Source: Methylocaldum sp035627495 (lineage in GTDB: Bacteria > Pseudomonadota > Gammaproteobacteria > Methylococcales > Methylococcaceae). From it: DNA of 64,000 nucleotides. The notes beneath the pieces were generated by a model. The model had not been told where the DNA came from. It worked only from the letters and a program-made list of their open reading frames with translations, and did not search any database. Shown piece by piece: positions 54,993-63,304 of this stretch (its first letter is position 1; each line of letters starts with the position of its first letter). Both the position numbers and the translations under genes were made by a program. Where the stretch lies: the NCBI RefSeq assembly GCF_035627495.1, contig NZ_DASPLO010000161.1, positions 1 to 64,000 on the forward strand. Direction: 5' to 3'.

Positions 54993-55246
54993 ATCCCGGC
55001 CTACCATCCGTGATCGGAGCAGTCGTAGGTCGGCTATCCTGTGCCGAAGACTCCTTGGATGAGGGAAGTATTGAACACGGATTTAGGCTGGATCTTGTCG
55101 GCTATTTCCGCCACGATGCGGCACTTCGTAAATACGGCGCTTTTGGCACGGCTCAGCCAGGCCATGCTCAAGGAACGCTTTAACCGGTACAGGACTCCAA
55201 GGCCAAGTCTTCTGCCGATCCAATAATATCCCGAGGTGTCAACGCG

Positions 55247-55849
55247 ATGTCCATGTTCAGGTTTCTGCCCGGAATCCTCGTCGTGCAAGTGGCGACGGTC
55301 GGTCTGGTGATGGCGGCGAGAAGCGCTTCCGCCGAGGCGAACTGGCTTCCCCTCGGCTTACTTGCCCTTATCATTACGGTCCTGATCGCCTTATGGTTCG
55401 GGTCCATCGCCGATCACGTGAAGAAAGATGCGCTGGCCGATGCCCGGAATAGCTTTGCCCGCGAGCGCGAGAACCTTCTGGTTGCCGCCGAAACCGACAA
55501 ACGGGCGACGCTCGAGGAGACCCATCAGCGACTTGTCCGGGAAGTGAGCCGCGCCCAGCGCAGAGCCAACGTCAAACTGGGCTTCGGACTCTTCGGTCTC
55601 CTGAGTATCGGGGCGATTCTGCTGGCCATCGAGTTTGTGACGGTGGGCTTGCTGACCTTCGCCACCGCCGGCGGTGCGGTAGCGGGTTATCTAATTCGCA
55701 GCCGGCAGGAATCCCTGGCGTATCAGAAGAAGACTGCCCCGAGTGCGGCGCCGCAGCTTGAGCGCGTGATCGAAGCGAAGCCCGCAAAATCCGCGTCGCG
55801 CCGCCTTGTTCGCCATCGGCGCCGGGATGAAGGGTTTGATGAGCGCTAG
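55247..55849 (+). CDS. Unrecognised membrane protein with three spans and a coiled coil
   Basis: A 200-residue protein. Two N-terminal spans (about 6-22 and 33-50) are followed by a charged coiled-coil stretch (about 55-105, KDALADARNSFARERENLL, then ATLEETHQRLVREVSRAQRR), then a further hydrophobic hairpin (about 110-147, GFGLFGLLSIGAILLAIEFV) and a basic tail ending with clustered Arg. I recognise no family. ATG 55247 has GAGGTG eight bases upstream. A REP pair sits seven bases after its stop and may act as its 3' end. Confidence 0.7.
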   Translation: MSMFRFLPGILVVQVATVGLVMAARSASAEANWLPLGLLALIITVLIALWFGSIADHVKKDALADARNSFARERENLLVAAETDKRATLEETHQRLVREVSRAQRRANVKLGFGLFGLLSIGAILLAIEFVTVGLLTFATAGGAVAGYLIRSRQESLAYQKKTAPSAAPQLERVIEAKPAKSASRRLVRHRRRDEGFDER

Positions 55850-55855
55850 AGGGGT

Positions 55856-55923
55856 TGCGGGAGCGGGCTTTAGCCCGCGATTTTGCGCAGCCCCCCGGTC
55901 GCGGGCTAAAGCCCGCTCCCGCA
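55856..55923. repeat. REP pair (BIME-like): perfect 25-bp inverted repeat
   Basis: 55856-55880 (TGCGGGAGCGGGCTTTAGCC and five more bases) is the exact reverse complement of 55899-55923, with an 18-bp spacer. Each arm holds its own small palindrome (GCGGGCTTTAGCCCGC). This matches the GGAGCGGGCTT...GCCCGCGA REP type widespread in Gammaproteobacteria. It may also form a stable mRNA 3' hairpin. Confidence 0.85.
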
Positions 55924-55982
55924 GAGCCATGCGCCACTTTACCGTAGACGCGACAGTGGCTGCGCTACATGCATCATCTCCG

Positions 55983-56324
55983 CTACACTCGATCTCCGAT
56001 CGATGGGCGTTTGCACCGGATCACGATTGTTTTCTTAACGATGGGCGCAGTTTTTCCTTGCCGGATCGCTCCCGTCACCATATCGAGAATTTCATTCATC
56101 TGCCGTTCATCGCCTAAAGCGACTTCGTCATACCCCCGCGTCCCGCAGAGGTCGCCGGCCTTCCTATAGCAACTATCTTTCGCGAGACCTTGCTCTTCGC
56201 AGGTGATCTGATACGCCGGCTCGCCGCTGGCCAAATAAATGGACCTTGCGGTCGGCTTCGACATCGAGTGGGCGCAACCCATCAGTCCGGAAACGAAGCA
56301 CACCATACCCAGCCGCTTTTTCAT
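55983..56324 (-). CDS. Small lipoprotein of unknown function
   Basis: A 113-residue protein. The lipoprotein signal ends LMGCAHS (Cys17). The mature part has YQITCEEQGLAKDSCYRKAGDLCGTRGYDEVA, here placed at about residues 38-69, with four cysteines likely in disulfides; this pattern recurs in small hypothetical lipoproteins of Proteobacteria. ATG 56324 starts directly with MKKRLG; an earlier in-frame start has no signal. It lies 92 bp after the PLP enzyme and may be cotranscribed. Confidence 0.8.
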   Translation of the reverse strand: MKKRLGMVCFVSGLMGCAHSMSKPTARSIYLASGEPAYQITCEEQGLAKDSCYRKAGDLCGTRGYDEVALGDERQMNEILDMVTGAIRQGKTAPIVKKTIVIRCKRPSIGDRV

Positions 56325-56416
56325 GGATTTGCGCCCTCGTGCTAAGCCTCGATGTCTTTTGGATTCGGCTGGCGGGCGAAATGTTCTCGGGTAGGCCCCG
56401 ATCGCCCGGCCGTGTT

Positions 56417-58249
56417 TCACTCGGGGCTTTGAGCTGTTTTCGCCTCGATGTATCTCCGGTGCGCTTCCAGATACGTCGTTTTCACCATTTTACGCGCCGC
56501 CGACAGGGGCTCGAAGCCTTGCGAGAAACCGGCCACGACCGGATCGATTGTCAGCCGCGCCGTGCTGACCAGATGCAGGATCAGATCCATGGGGTCCTCG
56601 TCGCCGACAGCGATACGGATGGTGGTCCGCGAGATGCCGCAGTCGCGCAGCGCTTGTTCGTCCAGCTCCGAATGCGTCGTCAGGGCCGGGCATGCCACGA
56701 TCGTGTTGCTCTGACCGAGGCTGATCATATGGCCGAAGGTCGGCGAGAGGTTGTCGAAGAATCTCTGAAAGGCATCCGGCGGCAGATCGCCCATATCCAC
56801 GGTGAACAGCGGCGCGGGCAATCCGACTGCCATGGTCTTTTTCATGATTTCGCTGTTCGGATCGCCGGGAAGTGCGTTGCAGTGAACCGTAATGTTCGGA
56901 TGGGCGGCCAAAAACTGCGCGAGTATCTGCGTGTTGATGCACTTCTTCAGCATGCGCACGTCGAGGGTGCGCAGGCCCTGGAGCACGTCGAAAGCCGCGT
57001 CGGCGTTGAGGAATGTGCCTTTGACGTAATACACGTTCCAGAACAGCGTCTCGTTCCAATGAACGCCGTTCATCGTTTCGCCCTTGGGAATGAACATGTC
57101 CTCGTTGCGCCCGATGACGACGCCGGCGATGACCGATCCGCTGCCGGAGAGATCTTTCGTGTAGCTGTGGATGACGAAATCCGGGCGCTCCGTGGGATCT
57201 TCCCGCTGCAGCGGTGTGTGGAGGAAGGGCGTGCCGACAGTCGCGTCGAGAATGACGCGCAGGCCGAGCCGATGCGCTTCCCGGCAGATCGCGGGCACGT
57301 CCAAGACATACCCATGCGGGTTGCAGGGCGATTCGAGGTAGACGTAGGCTTGCCGGCCGGCCGCGAAGCGGTCGCCGTACCGGCTGAGGGCGTGTTGCCA
57401 GCCGTTCAGAAAATCGGCGACGGTGTAGCCGTCGAAGGTCTCGACGGCAATGTCCAGATTGGCGGGTTTGGCGAACCAGTCGTGAATGAGCTGATGGGTC
57501 CCGCCGTAGATATTACGGCTGGCGATCAGGATGTCGCCGCGCCCCAGGACATGCGACAGCATTCCGTCGATGGCGGCCATCCCGCTGTTGAAGTTCCAGG
57601 CGAAATATTCGCGGGCGTAGGGGCCGGCCTCGAGATCGACGATGTGGTTGGCTAATGCGACCGAGGTCGGATTGAGCAGCCGCGAGTAGATTTCCAGCAG
57701 CAGTTCCTTGCCCTGGAAGGCATCTTCGATCCACTCGGCGCACGCATAGATATACGTCGCTGTGCGCGTGATGACCGGATTGGCGGAGAAGATCGCCGCG
57801 ACGTTGTCGAAGACGCTGTAGGGGCCCTTGCTGGTGATCGTCGCGGCGCTGTAATTCAGGCTCTGATAACTGCGGCGATTCGGGTTCTGCAAGGTATCGA
57901 GCAGCTTCGCCAGTTGAAACGAGAGGAATTTCTTGGCGTTGAAATAGGCGATCCGGTCGGAGCGATCCAGGCTCTGAATGCTCTGCGCCGTCTCGACCCA
58001 CAACCGGTCGATGTCGGCGTAGCTCTCGTACATTCGGCGCGATACACGCGCCAGCGTTTCGCCGAAAGCCGTATTGGGGTCGATGCCGAAATGGGCGAGC
58101 TGTTCGTTAACCAGTTCATCGATCGAGCGGGCCGCCGTGGATTTCCGCCGCGGCGAGAGGGCGCGCAGATGATCGATATTCTCCGGCGCATCGCTCGGTT
58201 GCGTTAGCCCAGACAGTTCCGGAGGCAGGTCTAATTTAATGCTGTTCAT
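56417..58249 (-). CDS. Oversized cystathionine gamma-synthase-family PLP enzyme
   Basis: A 610-residue protein. The C-terminal two thirds (about 170-590) follow the Cys/Met-metabolism PLP family: YSRLLNPTS, NSGMAAIDGML, NIYGGTHQLI, YLESPCNPHG, LDATVGTPFL and the cofactor Lys365 in HSYTKDLSGSGS. Usual family members have about 390-430 residues. The first 150 residues are an extra helical part (RRKSTAARSIDELVNEQLAH, then YADIDRLWVETAQSIQ). The substrate is unknown; sulfur amino acids are likely. ATG 58249 is chosen over one 27 bases upstream because AGGAAGAGAG precedes it. Confidence 0.85.
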   Translation of the reverse strand: MNSIKLDLPPELSGLTQPSDAPENIDHLRALSPRRKSTAARSIDELVNEQLAHFGIDPNTAFGETLARVSRRMYESYADIDRLWVETAQSIQSLDRSDRIAYFNAKKFLSFQLAKLLDTLQNPNRRSYQSLNYSAATITSKGPYSVFDNVAAIFSANPVITRTATYIYACAEWIEDAFQGKELLLEIYSRLLNPTSVALANHIVDLEAGPYAREYFAWNFNSGMAAIDGMLSHVLGRGDILIASRNIYGGTHQLIHDWFAKPANLDIAVETFDGYTVADFLNGWQHALSRYGDRFAAGRQAYVYLESPCNPHGYVLDVPAICREAHRLGLRVILDATVGTPFLHTPLQREDPTERPDFVIHSYTKDLSGSGSVIAGVVIGRNEDMFIPKGETMNGVHWNETLFWNVYYVKGTFLNADAAFDVLQGLRTLDVRMLKKCINTQILAQFLAAHPNITVHCNALPGDPNSEIMKKTMAVGLPAPLFTVDMGDLPPDAFQRFFDNLSPTFGHMISLGQSNTIVACPALTTHSELDEQALRDCGISRTTIRIAVGDEDPMDLILHLVSTARLTIDPVVAGFSQGFEPLSAARKMVKTTYLEAHRRYIEAKTAQSPE

Positions 58250-58465
58250 AAATCCGGCTCTCTTCCTATGAATCAACCTTAGCCAATCATTAGACCTAAT
58301 AAATGGCCTCTGTTGCCGATCCGCTCACGTAGAGTACTGTTGTCCGCGCTCTTCTGAGCCGGAATGGCGTGTTCCGGGACCTTTATCCGTAAGTATCCGA
58401 TCTTACGAGGCCGTCCAACATTAGTGTATAAACGAATATGGAACCAACATGAGTGAGGGAATACC

Positions 58466-58951
58466 ATGAAAAGATCCATCTTAATCGCGGCCGTTATCGG
58501 CGCTGTGGTCCTTGAATCCGGAATGGCGGTCGCTAAAGAAAAGCCGTTGAACAAGAGCAAAGTGCCCCAGGCGGTGTTCACGGCATTTCAAAAAGCCCAT
58601 CCGAATGCCAAAAACATCAAGTACGAAGAAGAAACGGTCGATGGGGAGGCGGCTTATGAAATCGACTTCACCGATGACGGCCAAAAAATCGACGAAGTGT
58701 ACCGTGCTGACGGCACGCTCGTGGAAACCGAGCGAACTATTAAGACCAGCGAGTTACCTGAGCCGGTCATGCAAACGGTAAAGCAGCGTTATCCAAAAGC
58801 CAAGGTGGATGAGGTATTCGAGGTCAGCAATACGGATGGAAAAGTAATCGGCTATGAGGTCCAAATTAAAGAGGGTAAGCGCGAAAGAGAGGTTGAGCTC
58901 GACCTTAATGGAAATATCCAGGAAAGCGATGTAAAGCCCAAACAGCGCTAA
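58466..58951 (+). CDS. Periplasmic protein with two tandem PepSY-like domains
   Basis: A 161-residue protein. A signal peptide (LIAAVIGAVVLESGMAVA) is followed by two related blocks, about 28-90 (VPQAVFTAFQKAHPNA ... YEIDF ... DGTLVE) and about 95-155 (LPEPVMQTVKQRYPKA ... YEVQI ... LNGNIQ). Both follow the PepSY-like (DUF2874) pattern, so it arose by duplication. Such proteins are periplasmic and may bind peptides or metals; the role is unproven. GAGGGA lies seven bases before ATG 58466. Confidence 0.82.
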   Translation: MKRSILIAAVIGAVVLESGMAVAKEKPLNKSKVPQAVFTAFQKAHPNAKNIKYEEETVDGEAAYEIDFTDDGQKIDEVYRADGTLVETERTIKTSELPEPVMQTVKQRYPKAKVDEVFEVSNTDGKVIGYEVQIKEGKREREVELDLNGNIQESDVKPKQR

Positions 58952-59036
58952 GGCGTTTATTGGATCAAGATTTTGAACGTCCGGACGATCGAGCCGAACC
59001 GTTCTTTAAAGCGGAAATCCTGTTTCGATATCCTAA

Positions 59037-59062
59037 CCCAAAGGCGAGAGGGGACCGGGTAC
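59037..59062 (-). repeat. 26-bp repeat, copy 2
   Basis: Reverse complement of 49639-49664 with one mismatch. Similarity continues on the low-coordinate side to about 59005. Confidence 0.65.
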
Positions 59063-59238
59063 ATCAAAAGCGAGGCTGGGCTAAGGCACGAAATCCGGCT
59101 TTGCGAGCCGTAGTGGCAGGGTTTCCGCGAAGCTACAACCGGCCTAGATTTCAAACTGATGGCGAGGCGTTTCGCCGCTGCCCGATGAACTTTTCAGACA
59201 GCGCTCAAATCTCATCCTTCCATATAATGGCGCGTAAG

Positions 59239-59382
59239 AGCTGTTTGGAAACCGTGATGAGCGGCCCTTCGACAGGCTCAGAACAGGAGGCGGTCGGCGT
59301 GGAGGATACACGGCGTGCTTGAAGAGGCCGAGCACCGCCCGCACTAGGGGATCATGCCCGCGGAGTAGGGTTCTAAACAGCT
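59239..59382. mobile_element. Possible 144-bp MITE-like element
   Basis: AGCTGTTTGGAAACC at the left end is mirrored by GGTTCTAAACAGCT at the right end (one mismatch, one deletion). No clear target duplication is seen. It encloses a copy of the dispersed TTCGAC repeat, like the MITE at 52514-52623. Confidence 0.45.
59265..59287 (+). repeat. TTCGAC..CTCAGAAC dispersed repeat, copy C
   Basis: CCCTTCGACAGG, then CTCAGAACAGG. It is a shorter and more diverged member of the group seen at 49937, 54965 and, reversed, at 52583-52606. Confidence 0.6.
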
Positions 59383-59428
59383 TCCAAGGCTTATCCGTTG
59401 ATCGTCGCCATGTAACCCCACATACCGT

Positions 59429-61435
59429 ATGCACAACCTGAGTTTGCTCGAAAACATCGCCGCTACATTGAGCTTGGCCTTTCTAGGAGGGCTGTTCGTT
59501 CAACGCATCGGCCTGCCTACCATCGTGGGTTATTTATTGGTGGGCGTCGTCATCGGCCCCTTTACACCGGGGTATTTTGCCGATGCCGAAACCATCAACC
59601 AGTTGGCCGAGTTGGGCATCGTCTTCCTGATGTTCGGCGTCGGCCTGCATTTTTCCTTTGCCGATCTGTGGAAAGTGCGCGATATCGCCATTGTGGGAAC
59701 GCTGGGGCAAATGCTGACCATGCTGGCCCTGGGCTTCGGCCTGAGCCAGTACTGGGGCTGGACGCCGATATCCGGGCTGGTGCTGGGGCTGGTGCTGTCC
59801 ATCGCGAGCACCATCGTCATGCTGCGCGGATTCATGGACCGCGGCTGGCTCAATACCCCGGACGGGCAAGTCGCGGTCGGTTGGCGCGTCATGGAAGACA
59901 TCGCCACCGTCCTGATGATCATGATCATGCCCAACCTGGCCGATACCGGAAAGCCCGTGGATTGGCACACCCTCGGCCTCGCCCTGCTGTCTGCCCTGGG
60001 CTTCCTAGTGTTAATGCTGTTCGTGGGGAAACGCTTCATTCCCTGGCTGCTGCTGCGGGTGGCCCACACCCGCTCGCGCGAGCTTTTCATTCTGGCGGTC
60101 CTGGCCATCTCCCTGGGGATCGCCTTGGGTGCGTCGCAGTTGTTCGGCGTTTCGTTGGCTCTGGGCGCTTTCGTCGCAGGGGCGGTGGTCAGCGAATCGC
60201 CTCTCAGTCATCGCATCGCGTCCGACCTCCTGCCGTTCCGGGAAGCCTTTTCCGTCCTGTTCTTCGTGTCCATCGGCATGCTCCTGGATCCGGGCTTTCT
60301 GTTGGAGCACCTCGAACCGGTCCTGATCCTCACCAGTCTGGTGGTTTTCGGGAAGTTCATCGTCTCCGGGCTCTGGGTCTTGCCGTTCCCCCGTCCGGCC
60401 AGTACCGCCCTGGTCGTGGCGGCGGGCTCCTGCCAGATTGGCGAATTTTCCTTCATTCTGGATCAGACCGGACTGCGTCTTGGGTTTCTGAACGAGGGGC
60501 AACATTCGACGATTCTGGCGGCCGCATTGCTATCCATCATCGTTAATCCGCTCATGCTGCATGCGGTCGATCCACTGCAGCGCAGTTTGCGGGCCATCCG
60601 GCCATTATGGCGATGGCTGAATCGGCACGGATCGACGCAAACCCCCGTGGAGGATTCCGTGGCCGATCATGTGGTGGTCGTGGGCTACGGACGGGTCGGC
60701 TCGCACATCGTAGACGTCATGGGCGAACTGGGGATTCCCTATTTAGTGATCGATTCCCGCATCCATCGGATAGAACGGTTGTCGAAACGGGGCGTTCCAA
60801 CGCTCTTGGGCGACACGGCCAATTCGGACGTTCTTCTCCATGCGGCGCTGGACCGCGCTCGCCTGCTCGTGATTACCTTGCCCGAAGAGGCCGCTACCCA
60901 GTTGACGGTTGCAGCCGCCGGAGACATTGCCCCGGACCTCCCGATCATTGCCCGGGCCGCCACGCGGGCCGGCGTAAAGCGGCTTTCCGAGTTGGGCGCA
61001 CAACTTGTGATTCATCCGGAATTGGAAGGCAGCTTGCAGGTGGTCCGCCACACGCTGCTGCAACTGGGCTTTCCCTTGCATGAAGTCCGGCGTTACGCGG
61101 ACACGGTGCGCCGCGAGCATTACGATGCTCTGGTCAAGGCGCAGGGGGAGCATGCACTGCTGAGGGATCTGCTCGACGCTCACGAATTGATCGACATCGC
61201 CTGGCGAAAAATACCCTTGGATAGTTCCATCGCCGGGCAGACGGTGGGCGAGGCCGCGTTCCGAGCCCGAACCGGCGCGACTCTGGTGGCCATCAAGCGC
61301 AAGAACGAACTCCTGGTGAACCCGTCCACCCATACTCAATTACTACCAGGGGATCGCATCGGCCTGCTCGGAAATCCGGAACAGGTGGAGACCCTGGAGC
61401 GTTTGCTGGCCGTGCCCAATGCTGGCGAGGGCTGA
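59429..61435 (+). CDS. CPA2-family cation/proton antiporter with RCK domains (KefB/YbaL-like)
   Basis: A 668-residue membrane protein. About twelve spans fill residues 5-385 (LPTIVGYLLVGVVIGPFTPG, FLMFGVGLHFSFADLW, AFVAGAVVSESP, the CPA2 pattern). A TrkA-N (RCK) nucleotide-binding domain begins near 411 (HVVVVGYGRVGSHIVD), and a TrkA-C domain closes the protein (LDSSIAGQTVGEAAFRARTG and LLPGDRIGLLGNPEQV). It exchanges K+ or Na+ for protons under NAD(H) or ligand control. The E. coli relative is YbaL more than KefB, since no KefG partner is near. trkH follows, convergent. Confidence 0.9.
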   Translation: MHNLSLLENIAATLSLAFLGGLFVQRIGLPTIVGYLLVGVVIGPFTPGYFADAETINQLAELGIVFLMFGVGLHFSFADLWKVRDIAIVGTLGQMLTMLALGFGLSQYWGWTPISGLVLGLVLSIASTIVMLRGFMDRGWLNTPDGQVAVGWRVMEDIATVLMIMIMPNLADTGKPVDWHTLGLALLSALGFLVLMLFVGKRFIPWLLLRVAHTRSRELFILAVLAISLGIALGASQLFGVSLALGAFVAGAVVSESPLSHRIASDLLPFREAFSVLFFVSIGMLLDPGFLLEHLEPVLILTSLVVFGKFIVSGLWVLPFPRPASTALVVAAGSCQIGEFSFILDQTGLRLGFLNEGQHSTILAAALLSIIVNPLMLHAVDPLQRSLRAIRPLWRWLNRHGSTQTPVEDSVADHVVVVGYGRVGSHIVDVMGELGIPYLVIDSRIHRIERLSKRGVPTLLGDTANSDVLLHAALDRARLLVITLPEEAATQLTVAAAGDIAPDLPIIARAATRAGVKRLSELGAQLVIHPELEGSLQVVRHTLLQLGFPLHEVRRYADTVRREHYDALVKAQGEHALLRDLLDAHELIDIAWRKIPLDSSIAGQTVGEAAFRARTGATLVAIKRKNELLVNPSTHTQLLPGDRIGLLGNPEQVETLERLLAVPNAGEG

Positions 61436-61519
61436 ACCGGCTGTACGCATCCGCCTGGCCATGTGCGGCGGATTCCGGCCATGAAGGCCAAGCATTCTTG
61501 CCCGGTCGGTCGGCGATGC

Positions 61520-62977
61520 TTACTTGCGCCAGTAGGCGGGGGTGAACAGGACCAATGCGGTGAACACCTCGATCCGACCGAGAAACATGGCCAACGTGCA
61601 AATCCATGTCTGAGAATCGGTTAACGCGCTGTAATTGGTGGCGGGCCCCACTTCCCCTAATCCGGGACCGGCATTGTTGATGCACGCAATAATGGCGGAG
61701 AATGACGATAGGAAATCCAGGCCGCTGATGACGAGCAGTAAGGTCAGAATGACGATGCTCATGAAATAAACAAAGATGAATCCGAGCACCGATAGGACGA
61801 TCGGCGACCGAATGACCATATTGCCGAGTTTGAGCGGATTGACAGCAGTGGGGTGCGTCAGCAGAAACATCTGGAGCTGGCTTTGTTTGACCAAAATCAG
61901 GGTTCGTATCATCTTAATGCCGCCGCCGGTGGATCCGGTGCACGCGGCGATGCAACTCACGAAGAGCATCCACAGCGGGGCAAAGATCGGCCACTGGTTG
62001 AAGTCGACACTGGCATAGCCGCAGTCGGTAGCAATGGATACCAGATTAAAGCTGGCATGACGGAGGGCAGTCCAATAATCCGAATAGGTTCCCGATTGCC
62101 AAAGATAAAGGGCGATGCCCAAGCAACTGCTTAGAACCAGCACCAGATAAGGCATTGCCTCAATATCATGTTTGTAGGGGCTAAAGCTCTTGCTGCGGAT
62201 GGCTAAGAAATGAGTGGCGAAGTTCATGCCCGCAATGAGCATGAATATGATCAGTACCGTTTCGATTTCCGGTGAGTTGAAATAGCCGATACTGGCGTCG
62301 TGTGTTGAAAACCCCCCTAGTCCCATGGCGGAGAAAGCATGACAGATGGCGTCAAACCAGCTCATTCCGGCTTGCTTCAGGGCGAGAATACACGCGGCTG
62401 TGATCCCGGCATACACCAGCCACAGATTCTTGGCTGTCTCGGTGATGCGAGGCGTCAGCTTGGTATCCTTCATCGGTCCCGGTGTTTCGGCCATAAACAG
62501 CTGGCGGCCACCTACGCCGAGAACGGGGAGAATCGCCACCGCCAATACAATAATTCCCATGCCGCCCAGCCAGTTGAGTTCATGTCGCCATAAATTAATG
62601 GCAGGCGGTAGTTGATCCAGTCCTACCAGGACCGTCGCTCCGGTGGTGGAGAGTCCGGACATGGCTTCGAAGTAAGCATCGGTAAAGGATAAATCTCTTA
62701 GGTAAGATATTAAGGGAAACGTCGAGAACGCGGCCATTCCCGTCCAAGCGAGCACCACCAACAAGAATCCTTCCTTGGCTTTCAATTCGCGCTGAAATTT
62801 CCTCGTTGTGCTCCACAAAAATCCGCCCGCCCCGAATGTGAGCAGCATATCCTCCATGAAAAGTGTCCCCGTACCGTCCCGGTAGATGAGCGACGTCACA
62901 ATAGGCAGCGCGTAGGTGATGCTGAAAACCATTAGCATCAGCCCGAAAACCCTGACGAGCGACAGAAATCTAATCAT
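61520..62977 (-). CDS. trkH: Potassium uptake protein TrkH
   Basis: A 485-residue channel-like K+ transporter subunit with four repeated membrane-pore-membrane units; the pore loops appear as SGLSTTGATVL, SAMGLGGFSTHD, IATDCGYASVDF and INNAGPGLGEVGP. The N-terminus and ending (CTLAMFLGRIEVFTALVLFTP) are typical of Trk. It works with a TrkA RCK protein, not in this window. It is likely part of ion balance with the antiporters on both sides. Confidence 0.96.
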   Translation of the reverse strand: MIRFLSLVRVFGLMLMVFSITYALPIVTSLIYRDGTGTLFMEDMLLTFGAGGFLWSTTRKFQRELKAKEGFLLVVLAWTGMAAFSTFPLISYLRDLSFTDAYFEAMSGLSTTGATVLVGLDQLPPAINLWRHELNWLGGMGIIVLAVAILPVLGVGGRQLFMAETPGPMKDTKLTPRITETAKNLWLVYAGITAACILALKQAGMSWFDAICHAFSAMGLGGFSTHDASIGYFNSPEIETVLIIFMLIAGMNFATHFLAIRSKSFSPYKHDIEAMPYLVLVLSSCLGIALYLWQSGTYSDYWTALRHASFNLVSIATDCGYASVDFNQWPIFAPLWMLFVSCIAACTGSTGGGIKMIRTLILVKQSQLQMFLLTHPTAVNPLKLGNMVIRSPIVLSVLGFIFVYFMSIVILTLLLVISGLDFLSSFSAIIACINNAGPGLGEVGPATNYSALTDSQTWICTLAMFLGRIEVFTALVLFTPAYWRK

Positions 62978-63304
62978 TGTGAGATGGCTTTTGTTCTTAA
63001 AGTTAACGCACAGGCAAAAACGCCAGACGGTAGCAAAAAGCTTTTGCGATGGCCAATGGGGGGTACATTATTTTTTCTACATCGACTTCGTGTATTTTTG
63101 GTGTCCACAAGCAAGCGTGATCACCCCGTTTTCTCCACAACGATGGCCAAAACTAAGCGTGAAAAGCAGCATTCCGAACTTGTAAAGACGAAAGAGAACG
63201 GCATCGCCGTATCTGTCGTTAAAGTCACAAAGAGTCGATCTCGGCATACGACATCTCGCTACCGGTAACCGATTAGTATAGGGCTTCCGGAGCTTACGGG
63301 CTCG
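62978..63304. other. 327-bp gap between trkH and nhaD
   Basis: It holds the trkH promoter and a 41-codon open frame (63143-63268, MAKTKREKQH..) with a basic product but no Shine-Dalgarno and no known match; I do not count it as a gene. No terminator or RNA was recognised. Confidence 0.4.

Larger units (their letters stand above)
54579..55246. other. 668-bp gap with REP-like repeats and no gene
   Basis: The region holds a hairpin with a T run (54861-54890), a REP-like element (54901-54930) and a copy of the dispersed TTCGAC repeat (54965-54992). An open frame of 61 to 84 codons on each strand near 55034-55288 matches nothing I know and has no coding character. The promoter of glgC must lie near 54600-54680. 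Confidence 0.5.
58952..59428. other. 477-bp gap with repeats and no gene
   Basis: No open frame with coding character. It contains copy 2 of the 26-bp repeat (59037-59062), a MITE-like inverted-end element (59239-59382) and a TTCGAC repeat within it (59265-59287). The promoter of the antiporter gene should lie near the end. Confidence 0.5.

Noticed and set aside
55034..55288. Small open frames on both strands before the 55247 membrane gene
   Set aside because: Neither has a family match or Shine-Dalgarno, and they overlap each other and the next gene.
56246..57655. 469-codon open frame opposite the PLP enzyme
   Set aside because: Antisense shadow; the minus-strand gene has clear PLP motifs, and this frame has none.
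63143..63268. 41-codon open frame with a very basic product between trkH and nhaD
   Set aside because: No Shine-Dalgarno, no known relative, and the length is within chance.
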